Below, piece by piece: positions 52,828 to 62,931 of a DNA stretch of 64,000 nt. The notes beneath the pieces are model-generated. The model saw nothing but the letters and a program-made list of their open reading frames with translations, made no database searches and was not told where the DNA came from. The position numbers were made by a program, and so were the translations under genes. The stretch is taken from positions 1,795,501 to 1,859,500 of the forward strand of contig NZ_CP110678.1 in NCBI RefSeq assembly GCF_026167545.1, given 5' to 3'. The number at the start of each line of letters is the position of its first letter. Position 1 is the first letter of the stretch. Origin of the DNA: Sphingomonas sp. S1-29 (GTDB taxonomy: Bacteria; Pseudomonadota; Alphaproteobacteria; Sphingomonadales; Sphingomonadaceae).

Positions 52828-53408
52828 GGCGCCGCCCGGCTACCCGGCTTGATCGCGGGAATCGCCGCGAGTTCGGGGGGAAGGTCAGCGGGGTCGTAGC
52901 TCGGCACGTCGAGCCGGATCAGCGGGAAGAAGGGCACCCCCAGATCGGCGGCGCCGTTCGACCGATCGACGAGCGAGGCAGCGGCGATCACCGCGCCGCC
53001 CGCGCGGCCGATCGCCGCGATCGCCTCGCGCGACGACAGCCCGGTGGTGACGACGTCCTCCATCATCAGCACGCACTGCCCGGGAACTAGGCGAAAGCCG
53101 CGGCGGAGTTCGAACACCCCCTCGGGCCGTTCGAGAAACATCGCCTCGACCCCCAGCGCGCGGCCCATTTCATGGCCGGCGATCACCCCGCCCATCGCGG
53201 GCGACACCACCACTTCGATTCGCCGGCGAACGTCGTCGGGAAGCACGCGCACCAGCGCCTCGGCCAACCGTGCGCCACGCGCGGGATCCATTAGCACGCG
53301 CGCGCATTGTAGATAGCGGGACGAACGAAGCCCCGAGGAGAGAATGAAATGCCCCTCGAGCAGCGCCTCGGCAGCGCGGAACTCACCCAGAATCTCGTCT
53401 TCGGTCAT
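52824..53408 (-). CDS. pyrE: Orotate phosphoribosyltransferase
   Basis: A 194-residue enzyme that makes OMP from orotate and PRPP in pyrimidine synthesis. Marks are HFILSSGLRSSRYLQCARVL, VVVSPAMGGVIAGHEM, RRGFRLVPGQCVLMMEDVVT (the PRPP loop MEDVVTTG) and DLGVPFFPLIRLDVPSYDP-type ending. The ATG at 53408 (MTEDEILG) is right; the frame open to 53951 is a shadow of coxB. It is the first gene of the minus-strand operon, divergent from coxB. Confidence 0.95.
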   Translation of the reverse strand: MTEDEILGEFRAAEALLEGHFILSSGLRSSRYLQCARVLMDPARGARLAEALVRVLPDDVRRRIEVVVSPAMGGVIAGHEMGRALGVEAMFLERPEGVFELRRGFRLVPGQCVLMMEDVVTTGLSSREAIAAIGRAGGAVIAAASLVDRSNGAADLGVPFFPLIRLDVPSYDPADLPPELAAIPAIKPGSRAAP

Positions 53409-53494
53409 GCGCTTCCCGGTCTGTTTGGAGGCGCACAGAATAGGCTTCGGCGCGCTGCATCGCAACCATGGGCCAAAAACCGGGTGTGACAAGC

Positions 53495-53523
53495 TTGAGA
53501 CAAGCGGCATCCATGCGTATAGG
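53495..53523 (+). promoter_or_regulatory. Candidate promoter of the cytochrome oxidase operon
   Basis: TTGAGA and TATAGG are separated by exactly 17 bases, with the -10 about 72 bp before the coxB ATG. It lies in the 187-bp pyrE-coxB divergent region. This is the best sigma70-like match I found in the window. Confidence 0.5.
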
Positions 53524-53595
53524 CCAGCCGCAAACGACCGACGGGTGGTTGCAAGCGCGCGATTGGGCGCGGCTCGGCTAGGATGACCTGAGACA

Positions 53596-54789
53596 ATGCG
53601 GATGAACGGGTTCAAAACGATTTTGGTTGCGGCGGGGCTGGCATTTGCCGGTACCGCCATCGCACAGGAAGCGGCGCCCGCCGCTCCGGTAAGCGCGCCT
53701 GTTGCGGCGCAACCCGGCACCCCCGCCACCACCGGCCCCGATAGCGAATCGGCCGCCACCGCGACTGCCGCCGAGGCAGCCTCGCCCGCCGACCCCACGC
53801 TCAACGCCGATGGTTCGCCCCGGCTGACCCCCACCGACGGGATCGGCCAGCCGGTCGATCGCTCGATCGGCATCCAGCCGCAGGCGACCGACCTTGGCGA
53901 CGACGCCAAGTGGTTCCACAACGTCATCCTGGTGCCGGTGATCACGGTCATCTGCCTGTTCGTGCTGGCGCTGTTGGTGTGGGTGATGATCCGCTATCGT
54001 CGCGCCGCCAACCCGGTGCCGTCGAAGACGTCGCACAACACGATGATCGAAATCGTGTGGACCGCGGCACCGGTCATCATCCTGGCGCTGATCGCGATCC
54101 CATCGATCCGCCTGCTTGCCGCACAATATGAGCCCGCGCCCGCCAATGCGATCACGCTGAAGGCGATCGGCAACCAATGGTATTGGAGCTACGAATATCC
54201 TGACCATGGCGGGATTTCGATCACCGCGAACATGCTCAAGGAGCAGAGCGAGGTCGAGGCCGGCCAGCGCTTCCGCACCGATGCCGACGGCCCGCGCCTG
54301 CTGGCGACAGACAACCGCATCGTCCTGCCCGTCGGCGTGCCGATCCGGCTGATCACCACCGCCAACGACGTGATCCACAGCTGGGCGATGCCCGCCTTCT
54401 GGATCAAGATGGACGCGATCCCCGGCCGGCTGAACGAGACGAGCTTCACCATCCGCGAGCCCGGCCTGTATTTCGGCCAGTGCTCCGAGCTGTGCGGTTC
54501 GCGCCACGCCTATATGCCGATCGCGGTCGAAGCGGTTTCGCCCGAAGTGTTCGCGCAGTGGATCCGCGCCAAGGGCGGCGCGATGCCCGGCCAGGGCGCT
54601 GCTCCCGCAGCGCAGGTGCCGACCGGTTCGGCGGGTTCGATCCCGACCGAGCCCGGTGCCGACGCCGGCGACGATACCACGGCTCCCGACAATGCAACCG
54701 GCCCGACGGTGGACGCGACCACCCAGGCCCCGACGACGACCCAGGCTGCGAGCGGCAACGCCGGCGGCCTCGGCAATGTGGATCAGTAA
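53596..54789 (+). CDS. coxB: Cytochrome c oxidase subunit II
   Basis: A 397-residue CuA-carrying subunit of an aa3-type oxidase. Signal peptide (ending AIAQ), an Ala/Pro/Thr-rich segment (about 25-85), two helices (about 110-133 and 150-172), then the cupredoxin domain with NQWYWSYEYPDHGG, the VIHSWAMPAFWIKMDAIPG block and the CuA motif CSELCGSRHAYM (from Cys296). A low-complexity tail (about 330-397, Pro/Thr/Ala/Asp) makes it longer than usual for the family. There is no heme-c motif in the tail. First gene of the oxidase operon. Confidence 0.96.
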   Translation: MRMNGFKTILVAAGLAFAGTAIAQEAAPAAPVSAPVAAQPGTPATTGPDSESAATATAAEAASPADPTLNADGSPRLTPTDGIGQPVDRSIGIQPQATDLGDDAKWFHNVILVPVITVICLFVLALLVWVMIRYRRAANPVPSKTSHNTMIEIVWTAAPVIILALIAIPSIRLLAAQYEPAPANAITLKAIGNQWYWSYEYPDHGGISITANMLKEQSEVEAGQRFRTDADGPRLLATDNRIVLPVGVPIRLITTANDVIHSWAMPAFWIKMDAIPGRLNETSFTIREPGLYFGQCSELCGSRHAYMPIAVEAVSPEVFAQWIRAKGGAMPGQGAAPAAQVPTGSAGSIPTEPGADAGDDTTAPDNATGPTVDATTQAPTTTQAASGNAGGLGNVDQ

Positions 54790-56463
<1,674 letters not shown>

Positions 56464-56471
56464 CGATCCAT

Positions 56472-56599
56472 CCCCCTCCCGGTTGCGGGAGGGGGACCTA
56501 GAATTCCCCCTCCCGCAACCGGGAGGGGTTAGGGGAGGGCCTGTTCGAGGCGGCTTCCCACATACCCTCCCCCTACCCCTCCCGCGAGCGGGAGGGGGG
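56472..56599. repeat. Inverted repeat between ctaD and ctaB
   Basis: CCCCCTCCCGGTTGCGGGAG, then CTAGAATT, then CCCCCTCCCGCAACCGGGAG, and at the far end CCCCTCCCGCGAGCGGGAGG. Each arm is itself a hairpin. It may attenuate between ctaD and ctaB, and its last bases (GGAGGGGGGA) lie in the ctaB ribosome-binding region. Confidence 0.8.
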
Positions 56600-56608
56600 A
56601 AGAAGAAC

Positions 56609-57514
56609 ATGACCGCCGCAACCGCAACGACCCCGATCGCCGCCGACTGGCGCGACTTCCTCGCGCTCACCAAGCCGCGCGTGCTGAGCCTGGTCGTCTA
56701 TACCGGGCTTTGCGGTTTGCTGGCGGCGCCCACCACGATCCACCCCGTCATCGGCTTCACCGCGATCCTGTGCATCGCGCTCGCCGCGGGTGCCGCGGGC
56801 ACGCTTAACCAATGGTATGAGGTCGATCTCGATTCGCGGATGAAGCGCACCGCCAAGCGCCCGCTTCCCGCCGGCCGGATGGACCGCGACACCGCGCTGC
56901 AATTCGGCGTCGGACTGTCGATCTTCTCGGTGCTGCTGATGGGGCTGGCGGTGAACCTCGTCGCCGCCGCGATCCTCGCCGTCTCGATCCTCTTCTACGT
57001 CTTGGTCTACACCGTGTGGCTCAAGCGCCGCACGCCGCAGAACATCGTCATCGGCGGCGCCGCCGGCGCCTTCCCACCGATGATCGGCTGGGCCGCCGCC
57101 ACCGGCGACGTCACGCTGATGCCGATCCTGTTGTTCGCGATCATCTTCCTGTGGACCCCGCCGCATTTCTGGGCGCTCGCGCTGTTCGTCGAGACCGATT
57201 ACGCCAATGCCGGGGTGCCGATGCTCCCCGTGGTCGCGGGTGAGCGCGTGACGCGCCAGCATGTCGGGCTCTACACCATCCCGATGGCGGCGGTCGCGAT
57301 CGCGCCCTGGCCGCTCGGCTTCACCGACTGGATCTATGGCACCGTCGCAGTGGCGACGACCGCGATCTTCGCCGTGCTGGCGCTGATCGTGACGATGCGC
57401 ACCAGCCAGCCCGGCGACGGCATGAAGCCTGAGAAGCAGCTCTTCAAATTCTCGATCCTCTATCTCTTCATCCTTTTCGGCGCGCTGGTCGTCGATGCAC
57501 AGGTATTGGCATGA
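56609..57514 (+). CDS. ctaB: Protoheme IX farnesyltransferase (heme o synthase)
   Basis: A 301-residue UbiA-fold membrane enzyme that adds the farnesyl group to heme b for heme a. Marks are [35 protein letters not shown] (first Asp-rich motif), [11 protein letters not shown] and [12 protein letters not shown]. The ATG at 56609 follows a purine stretch. The frame from 56483 is through the repeat and is rejected. The stop overlaps the next small gene (ATGA). Confidence 0.96.
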   Translation: MTAATATTPIAADWRDFLALTKPRVLSLVVYTGLCGLLAAPTTIHPVIGFTAILCIALAAGAAGTLNQWYEVDLDSRMKRTAKRPLPAGRMDRDTALQFGVGLSIFSVLLMGLAVNLVAAAILAVSILFYVLVYTVWLKRRTPQNIVIGGAAGAFPPMIGWAAATGDVTLMPILLFAIIFLWTPPHFWALALFVETDYANAGVPMLPVVAGERVTRQHVGLYTIPMAAVAIAPWPLGFTDWIYGTVAVATTAIFAVLALIVTMRTSQPGDGMKPEKQLFKFSILYLFILFGALVVDAQVLA

Positions 57515-57645
57515 CCCCCGACGACGAAAAGCTGATCCGCAAGCGCCAGCGTTCGCGCGCGCTCGTTCTCGCGCTGTTGCTCGGCGGATTCGTCGTGCTG
57601 ATGTACGCGATCAGCATCATCAAGATGGGGAATACGACCTCATGA
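57511..57645 (+). CDS. 44-residue membrane protein in the oxidase operon (CoxF-like)
   Basis: The product starts [20 protein letters not shown] and ends IIKMGNTTS. It has a charged cytosolic N-terminus and one membrane helix (about 17-38). Both ends are coupled by ATGA overlaps, to ctaB in front and to ctaG behind, so it is surely translated. Short proteins of this type occur between ctaB and ctaG in other alphaproteobacteria and are presumed oxidase assembly factors or subunits. The role is not proven. Confidence 0.85.
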   Translation: MTPDDEKLIRKRQRSRALVLALLLGGFVVLMYAISIIKMGNTTS

Positions 57646-58181
57646 TCGACCGCAACCTTCGCACCGCCTTGATCGCCACCGCGGGCGTCGTCAGCATGAC
57701 CGGCGTCGGCTTCGCGAGCGTCCCCCTCTATCGCATGTTCTGCCAGGCGACCGGCTTCGGCGGCACGACGCAGCGCGCCGACGCCGCGCCGGGCGCGACG
57801 ACCGGCCAGCAGATGACCGTGGCGTTCGACAGCAACACCAGCAACGCGCTGCCGTGGCGCTTCTCGCCCGACCAGCGCAGCATGAAGGTGTCGCTGGGCG
57901 AGCGCGAAATGGCGTTCTTCACCGCCAAGAACAATTCGGACAAGCCCGTCACCGGTACCGCGACGTTCAACGTCACGCCCGCGCAGGCAGGCAAATATTT
58001 CAGCAAGATCCAGTGTTTCTGCTTCACCGAGCAGACGCTCCAGCCCGGCGAGGAAATTCGGATGCCGGTGGTGTATTTCGTCGATCCGGCGATCGCCACC
58101 GACCCCGATGCCCGCTCGGTGCAGGAAATCACGCTCTCCTACACATTTTACCCGGTGGATTCCGCGAAGGCCGCAAGCTAG
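57642..58181 (+). CDS. ctaG: Cytochrome c oxidase copper-assembly protein (Cox11)
   Basis: A 179-residue membrane-anchored copper chaperone that helps load CuB in subunit I. N-terminal helix (about 10-28), VPLYRMFCQATGFGGTT, and the copper-binding KIQCFCFTEQTL, with EIRMPVVYFVDPAI after it. The start at 57642 is set by the ATGA overlap and the family N-terminus. Frames opening upstream are shadows. Confidence 0.95.
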   Translation: MIDRNLRTALIATAGVVSMTGVGFASVPLYRMFCQATGFGGTTQRADAAPGATTGQQMTVAFDSNTSNALPWRFSPDQRSMKVSLGEREMAFFTAKNNSDKPVTGTATFNVTPAQAGKYFSKIQCFCFTEQTLQPGEEIRMPVVYFVDPAIATDPDARSVQEITLSYTFYPVDSAKAAS

Positions 58182-58215
58182 AGCGATCGCAAGAATAGCC
58201 TGACAGGACGAAGAT

Positions 58216-59115
58216 ATGGCCGGCGCCAAGAACCACGACTATCATATTCTCCCGCCGAGCATCTGGCCGATGGCCTGCTCGATGGCGGTGCTGCTGCTCG
58301 CTGCAGGCGGCATCATGTACATGCACGAGGCTGCCGGTGGCGGTTTCGTCCTGCTGGCAGGGCTCGCTGCGACGCTGTTCATGATGGGCAGCTGGTGGGT
58401 CGATGTGGTGCGTGAGGCGAATGCCGGCGACCATACCCCCGTCGTCCAGCTTCACCTGCGCTACGGCATGATCCTGTTCATCGCGTCGGAAGTGATGTTC
58501 TTCGTCGGCTGGTTCTGGGCGTGGTTCGATTTCTCGTTCTTCCCCGTCCCCGTCGAATATACCGACGGCGTCGTCGCGGTTGCCGCTGATGCGATCGCGC
58601 AATGGCCGCCGCGTGGCCTTGAGGTGATCAGCGCGTTCGAATTCCCGCTGCTCAACACCTTCATTCTGCTGCTGTCGGGCACCACCATCACCTGGTCGCA
58701 CCATGCATTGATCCACAACCAGCGCGGCGGGGCCAAGAAGGGCTTCTGGGGCATGCTGGGCGTCGGCGAGGACGACGGCGTGCTCAAGGGGCTGTGGCTC
58801 ACCGTCGTGCTCGGCCTGATCTTCAGCTGCATCCAGGCATATGAATATATGCACGCGCCGTTCGCGTTCGGGCAGTCGAACTACAGCTCGGCCTTCTACA
58901 TGGCGACCGGCTTCCACGGCTTCCACGTGCTGGTCGGCACGATCTTCCTGATCGTGAACCTGTTCCGCGCCTATCGCGGTCACTTCACCCCGCGCCAGCA
59001 TTTCGGCTTCGAGGCGGCTGCCTGGTACTGGCATTTCGTCGACGTCGTGTGGCTGTTCCTGTTCGTCGTCATCTATGTCTGGGGCGGGTGGAACGCACCG
59101 ATCCACGCAGGTTGA
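58216..59115 (+). CDS. ctaE: Cytochrome c oxidase subunit III
   Basis: A 299-residue seven-helix subunit. Marks are YHILPPSIWPMACSMAVLLL, FIASEVMFFVGWFWAWF (with the conserved Glu), LLLSGTTITWSHHALIH, YSSAFYMATGFHGFHVLVGT and AAAWYWHFVDVVWLFLFV. It lies 34 bp after ctaG. Its stop overlaps the DUF983 start (TTGA). Confidence 0.97.
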   Translation: MAGAKNHDYHILPPSIWPMACSMAVLLLAAGGIMYMHEAAGGGFVLLAGLAATLFMMGSWWVDVVREANAGDHTPVVQLHLRYGMILFIASEVMFFVGWFWAWFDFSFFPVPVEYTDGVVAVAADAIAQWPPRGLEVISAFEFPLLNTFILLLSGTTITWSHHALIHNQRGGAKKGFWGMLGVGEDDGVLKGLWLTVVLGLIFSCIQAYEYMHAPFAFGQSNYSSAFYMATGFHGFHVLVGTIFLIVNLFRAYRGHFTPRQHFGFEAAAWYWHFVDVVWLFLFVVIYVWGGWNAPIHAG

Positions 59116-59534
59116 CCCCAACCGAACCACAGCAAGAGGCCGGCGCGCCGGGGGCAGAGCTCCCGGCGTCGCCGGCCTCGCTGTATCGGCTGTCGATCAC
59201 CGGCGGCTGCCCGCGCTGCGCCGCGCCGACCTTGTTCGCAGGCATGCTCAGCTTCGCCCCCAAATGCTCGAACTGCGGGCTCGATTTCACCCAGTTCAAC
59301 GTCGATGACGGCCCCGCGGCCTTCCTCACCTTCGGCGTCGGCACGATCATCACGATCCTCGCGATCATCGTCGAGTTGGCGTACGAGCCCGAATGGTGGG
59401 TGCATGTCGTACTATGGCTGCCGCTGACGATCATCGCGGTGATCGGCTCGCTGCGGATCGCCAAGGTGACGCTGCTGGTGCTCGAATATCGCAATTCGGC
59501 GCGCGAGGGGCGCCAGCGGATCGACCGCCCATGA
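59112..59534 (+). CDS. DUF983 zinc-ribbon membrane protein
   Basis: A 140-residue protein with an N-terminal zinc-ribbon-like part (GGCPRCAAPTLFAG and KCSNCGLDFTQF, two CxxC pairs, about 35-65) and two membrane helices (about 78-98 and 105-125). Start is TTG at 59112, in the ctaE stop. DUF983 genes are regular neighbours of oxidase genes in alphaproteobacteria; an assembly role is inferred only. The stop overlaps SURF1 (ATGA). Confidence 0.9.
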   Translation: MTPTEPQQEAGAPGAELPASPASLYRLSITGGCPRCAAPTLFAGMLSFAPKCSNCGLDFTQFNVDDGPAAFLTFGVGTIITILAIIVELAYEPEWWVHVVLWLPLTIIAVIGSLRIAKVTLLVLEYRNSAREGRQRIDRP

Positions 59535-60166
59535 AGCGGGTGCCGATCGTCTCGACGATCGTCGTGCTGCTCGCGGTGGTGACGATGATCGCGCTCGGCG
59601 TCTGGCAGCTCCAGCGCCGCGACGGCAAGGAAGCGTTGCTCGCCAGCTTCGCGCGCAACGCCGACCTGCCCGTCATCGCCTTCCCCGACCCACCGGTCGG
59701 CGAACGCTATCTCTTCCGCCGCGCGACGGCGCAGTGCGCAAGCGTCGCCGACATCACCCGCGCCGCGGGCCGCTCGGTCGATGGCGTCAGCGGCTATCGC
59801 TACCTCGCCGACTGCACTTCGGAAACGGGGAGCAAGTACAAGGTCGAGATGGGCGTCGCCGCCGATCCTGGCTTCATGCCGGTCTGGCGCGGCGGCAGCG
59901 TGACCGGCCAGATGACCTACGCCCCCAACAGCGCGCCCTTGCTCCAGCGCTGGTTCGGTGGCGCAGCGCCCGACCGGCTGATGCTGGTGGCGACGAACCC
60001 GCCGGTCGCGGGCCTGCTGCCCAGCCGCGCGCCCGATCCCTCGGGGGTGCCGAACAATCATCTGGCCTATGCGGTGCAATGGTTCGCCTTCGCGGGAATC
60101 GCGCTGGTGATTTACGCGCTGGCGGTGCGGCGCCGGATGCGGGGGCCAGGAGCGCAACGCTCGTAA
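59531..60166 (+). CDS. SURF1-family oxidase assembly protein
   Basis: A 211-residue membrane protein with two helices at the ends (about 5-25 and 185-203) and a periplasmic domain between them. VWQLQRRDGKEALLASF and the C-terminal NNHLAYAVQWFAFAGIALVI are the SURF1 signatures. It helps insert heme a into subunit I. It is the last gene of the oxidase operon and is followed by a long repeat array. Confidence 0.93.
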   Translation: MKRVPIVSTIVVLLAVVTMIALGVWQLQRRDGKEALLASFARNADLPVIAFPDPPVGERYLFRRATAQCASVADITRAAGRSVDGVSGYRYLADCTSETGSKYKVEMGVAADPGFMPVWRGGSVTGQMTYAPNSAPLLQRWFGGAAPDRLMLVATNPPVAGLLPSRAPDPSGVPNNHLAYAVQWFAFAGIALVIYALAVRRRMRGPGAQRS

Positions 60167-60174
60167 CGCTAGCG

Positions 60175-61110
60175 CCCCCTGCCCGCCCCCTCCGCCGGCC
60201 GCTACGCGACCGCCACCTCCCCCTGGCGGGGGAGGAAAGCCACCCCCAATCCTCCCCCGCCAGGGGGAGGTGGCAGCCGCAGGCTGACGGAGGGGGCGGA
60301 CGCGCGACGCCGGCATTGGCCGCGCCGACCCGACATTTTCCAGGCGATCGCGACGCCCCCCAAACCAGCGTCCCCCCAACCTCCCCCTCCGCCGGCCGCT
60401 ACGCGACCGCCACCTCCCCCTGGCGGGGGAGGAAAGCCACCCCCCGATCCTCCCCCGCCAGGGGGAGGTGGCAGCCGCAGGCTGACGGAGGGGGCGGATG
60501 CGCGATGCCGGAGTTGGCCGCGCCCACCCGACATTTTCCAAACGAACGCGACGCCCCCAAAACCAGCGTCCCCCTGACCTCCCCCTCCGCCGGCCGCTGC
60601 GCGGCCGCCACCTCCCCCTGGCGGGGGAGGAAAGACACTCCCCGATCCTCCCCCGCCAGGGGGAGGTGGCAGCCGCAGGCTGACGGAGGGGGCGGACCCG
60701 CAACGCCGGAATTGGCCCCCACCGCCTGACATTTTTTCGAGGGATCGCGACGCCCCAAAACCAGCGTCCCCCTAACCTCCCCCTCCGTCGGCCGCTACGC
60801 GCCCGCCACCTCCCCCTGGCGGGGGAGGAAAGCCCCCCCTCAATCCTCCCCCGCCAGGGGGAGGTGGCAGCCGCAGGCTGACGGAGGGGGCGGACACGCA
60901 ACACCAGCGTTGGCCCCGCCCACTCGAAATTCCAAACGAACGCGACGCCCCCCAAACCAGCGTCCCCCTTTCCTCCCCCTCCGTCGGCCGCTACGCGCCC
61001 GCCACCTCCCCCTGGCGGGGGAGGAAAGACACCCCCCAATCCTCCCCCGCCAGGGGGAGGTGGCAGCCGCAGGCTGACGGAGGGGGCGGACGCGCAACAC
61101 TGGCGTGGAC
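60175..61110. repeat. Five-unit tandem array, about 197-bp period
   Basis: The block CCGCCGGCCGCTACGCGACC (or its CCGTCGGCCGCTACGCGCCC form) recurs at about 60191, 60388, 60586, 60784 and 60980, a period of 196-198 bp. Each unit also has CACCTCCCCCTGGCGGGGGA, CCTCCCCCGCCAGGGGGAGG, GGCAGCCGCAGGCTGACGGA, GGGGGCGGA, and a less palindromic GCGACGCCCC-AAACCAGCGTCCCC stretch. It fills the region between SURF1 and thrC. No gene is in it; long open frames there are repeat artefacts. Confidence 0.92.
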
Positions 61111-61404
61111 GTCACCCCTTCCCCGCCCCCGCTCCCCGCCCAGCTGTCCTACAACTACCCCGTTTGATACGCTCGCCACATGCACAGCCACTCCCACCCC
61201 ACCCCGGCATCGCGTTTCGATCCCCGGCGGAAGCCGATTCGGGGGGTACGTAGTGTAGCTTTTGTAGCTTTCCGAGCATCGCACGCGCCGAATCGGGGCC
61301 CATCGCGGCGCCCGCCACCGACAGCACCCGCCAACATTCCCATCACCCCGCCCAACCAGCGCTTGGATTGCCCCCGCCCGCCGAACCGCCTAATCGCTGC
61401 CCCC
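61111..61404. other. thrC upstream region without genes
   Basis: A 9-bp inverted repeat CCGATTCGG (61233) / CCGAATCGG (61288) encloses two copies of TGTAGCTTT. No ribosome-binding site is visible right before the thrC ATG. No small ORF with plausible content was found. Confidence 0.4.
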
Positions 61405-62799
61405 ATGCGCTACATCAGCACCAGGGGGAACGCGCCCGTCCTCGATTTCGAGGGCGTGACGCTGGCGGGACTTGCAGCCGATGGCGGGCTGTACGTGCCC
61501 GAGACATGGCCGAGCTTCAGCCGCGACGAGATCGCGGCGATGCAGGGGCTGTCCTATGTCGAGACCGCGGTGCGGGTGATGGCGCCCTTCGTTGCGGGCA
61601 GCCTGACCGAGGACGAGCTGCGCGACCTCTGCACCACCGCCTATAGCCGCTTCGCGCACGCCGCGGTCACCCCGCTGGTCCAGCTCGACGAGCGCCACTG
61701 GCTGCTCGAGCTGTTCCACGGCCCGACGCTGGCGTTCAAGGACGTCGCGCTCCAGCTCGTCGGCCTGCTGTTCGAGCGCTTCCTGACGGGGCGCGAGGGC
61801 CAGCTGACGGTGATCGGCGCCACCTCGGGCGATACCGGATCGGCGGCGATCGATGCGCTGGCGGGACGCGTCGGGGTCGACATCTTCATGCTCCATCCCG
61901 AGGGCCGCGTGAGCGACGTCCAGCGCCGCCAGATGACGACGGTGATCGCCCCCAACGTCCACAACATCGCGATCCGCGGCGATTTCGATACCGCGCAGGC
62001 GCTGGTGAAGGCGATGTTCCGCGATCCGGCTTTCTCGACCCGCTATGCGCTGTCGGCGGTCAATTCGATCAACTGGGCGCGGTTGATGGCGCAGGTGGTC
62101 TATTATTTCTACGCCGCGGTCCGCCTGGGCGGTCCCGAGCGCCCGGTCGCCTTCTCGGTCCCCACCGGCAATTTCGGCGACGTGTTCGCGGGCTATGTCG
62201 CGGCGCGGATGGGGCTGCCGATCGAGCGGCTGATCGTAGCCACGAACGTCAACGACATCCTCCACCGTGCGCTCAGCACCGGCGATTATTCGAGCGGTAT
62301 CGTCACCCCGACCGCGACGCCGTCGATGGACATCCAGGTCAGCTCGAACTTCGAGCGGCTGTTGTTCGAACTGGGCGACCGCAGCGGCGCGGCGCTCGCC
62401 GAGCAGATGGCGGGGTTCGAATCGAGCCGCGCGATGATGCTCACCAACCGCCAGCGCGAGGGCGCGGCGGGGCTGTTCACCTCGGCATCGATCGACGCCG
62501 ACGGCATGGCCCAAGCGCTGCGCTGGGCGCACGAACGTGCCGGGCAAGTGATCGACCCGCACACCGCGATCGGCCTCGCCGCCGCGCGCGCCGATTTGGG
62601 CGACACCCCGATGGTGACGCTGGCGACCGCGCATCCCGCCAAGTTCCGCGACGCGGTCGAACGCTCGACCGGGGTGCGGCCGGGCCTGCCCGCGCGGATG
62701 GGCGATTTGTTCGACCGCGAGGAACGCTACGACACGATCGACGCGACCTTCGACGCGGTGACCGCGTATATCGCCCAGCGGGCGACGCCGCGTGGTTGA
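61405..62799 (+). CDS. thrC: Threonine synthase
   Basis: A 464-residue PLP enzyme that makes threonine from O-phosphohomoserine. Marks are MRYISTRGNAPVLDFEGVTL, LFHGPTLAFKDVALQ (PLP lysine), GATSGDTGSAAIDAL, HPEGRVSDVQRRQMTT, NIAIRGDFDTAQ, and VPTGNFGDVFAGYVA. The ATG at 61405 gives the standard N-terminus. The in-frame ATG at 61180 would add an unrelated 75-residue leader. No clear Shine-Dalgarno sequence precedes it. Confidence 0.96.
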   Translation: MRYISTRGNAPVLDFEGVTLAGLAADGGLYVPETWPSFSRDEIAAMQGLSYVETAVRVMAPFVAGSLTEDELRDLCTTAYSRFAHAAVTPLVQLDERHWLLELFHGPTLAFKDVALQLVGLLFERFLTGREGQLTVIGATSGDTGSAAIDALAGRVGVDIFMLHPEGRVSDVQRRQMTTVIAPNVHNIAIRGDFDTAQALVKAMFRDPAFSTRYALSAVNSINWARLMAQVVYYFYAAVRLGGPERPVAFSVPTGNFGDVFAGYVAARMGLPIERLIVATNVNDILHRALSTGDYSSGIVTPTATPSMDIQVSSNFERLLFELGDRSGAALAEQMAGFESSRAMMLTNRQREGAAGLFTSASIDADGMAQALRWAHERAGQVIDPHTAIGLAAARADLGDTPMVTLATAHPAKFRDAVERSTGVRPGLPARMGDLFDREERYDTIDATFDAVTAYIAQRATPRG

Positions 62800-62805
62800 A
62801 CCTGC

Positions 62806-62922
62806 CCCCCGTTCGTTTCGGGCCCCCCGTTCGTTTCGAGCCCCCCGTTCGTTTCGAGCGAAGTCGAGAAACCGCCAAGCCCCCCGCCGCCCCCGTTTCT
62901 TGACTGCGCTCGAGTCGAACGG
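62806..62922. repeat. Family A repeat with triplicated head and decayed right arm
   Basis: The 18-base head GCCCCCCGTTCGTTTCGR occurs three times in tandem (R = G or A). The rest of the left arm (GCGAAGTCGAGAAACC) follows, and then a right arm with changes (GTTTCTTGACTGCGCTCGAG, GTCGAACGG). Intact relatives are at 6587, 17672 and 23069. Confidence 0.8.
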
Positions 62923-62931
62923 AATGGTCGC

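Noticed and set aside
59069-61039. Minus-strand open frame of 656 codons with periodic Gly/Arg/Pro content
   Set aside because: The periodicity comes from the 197-bp tandem array, whose period is close to a multiple of three, and the remainder is antisense to oxidase genes.
60175-61110. CRISPR-like array
   Set aside because: Units are about 197 bp and palindromic throughout, with no short unique spacers and no cas genes.
61180-61404. Extended N-terminus for ThrC starting at 61180
   Set aside because: The 75 extra residues are Pro/Arg-rich and unlike the family, which starts MRYISTRG.
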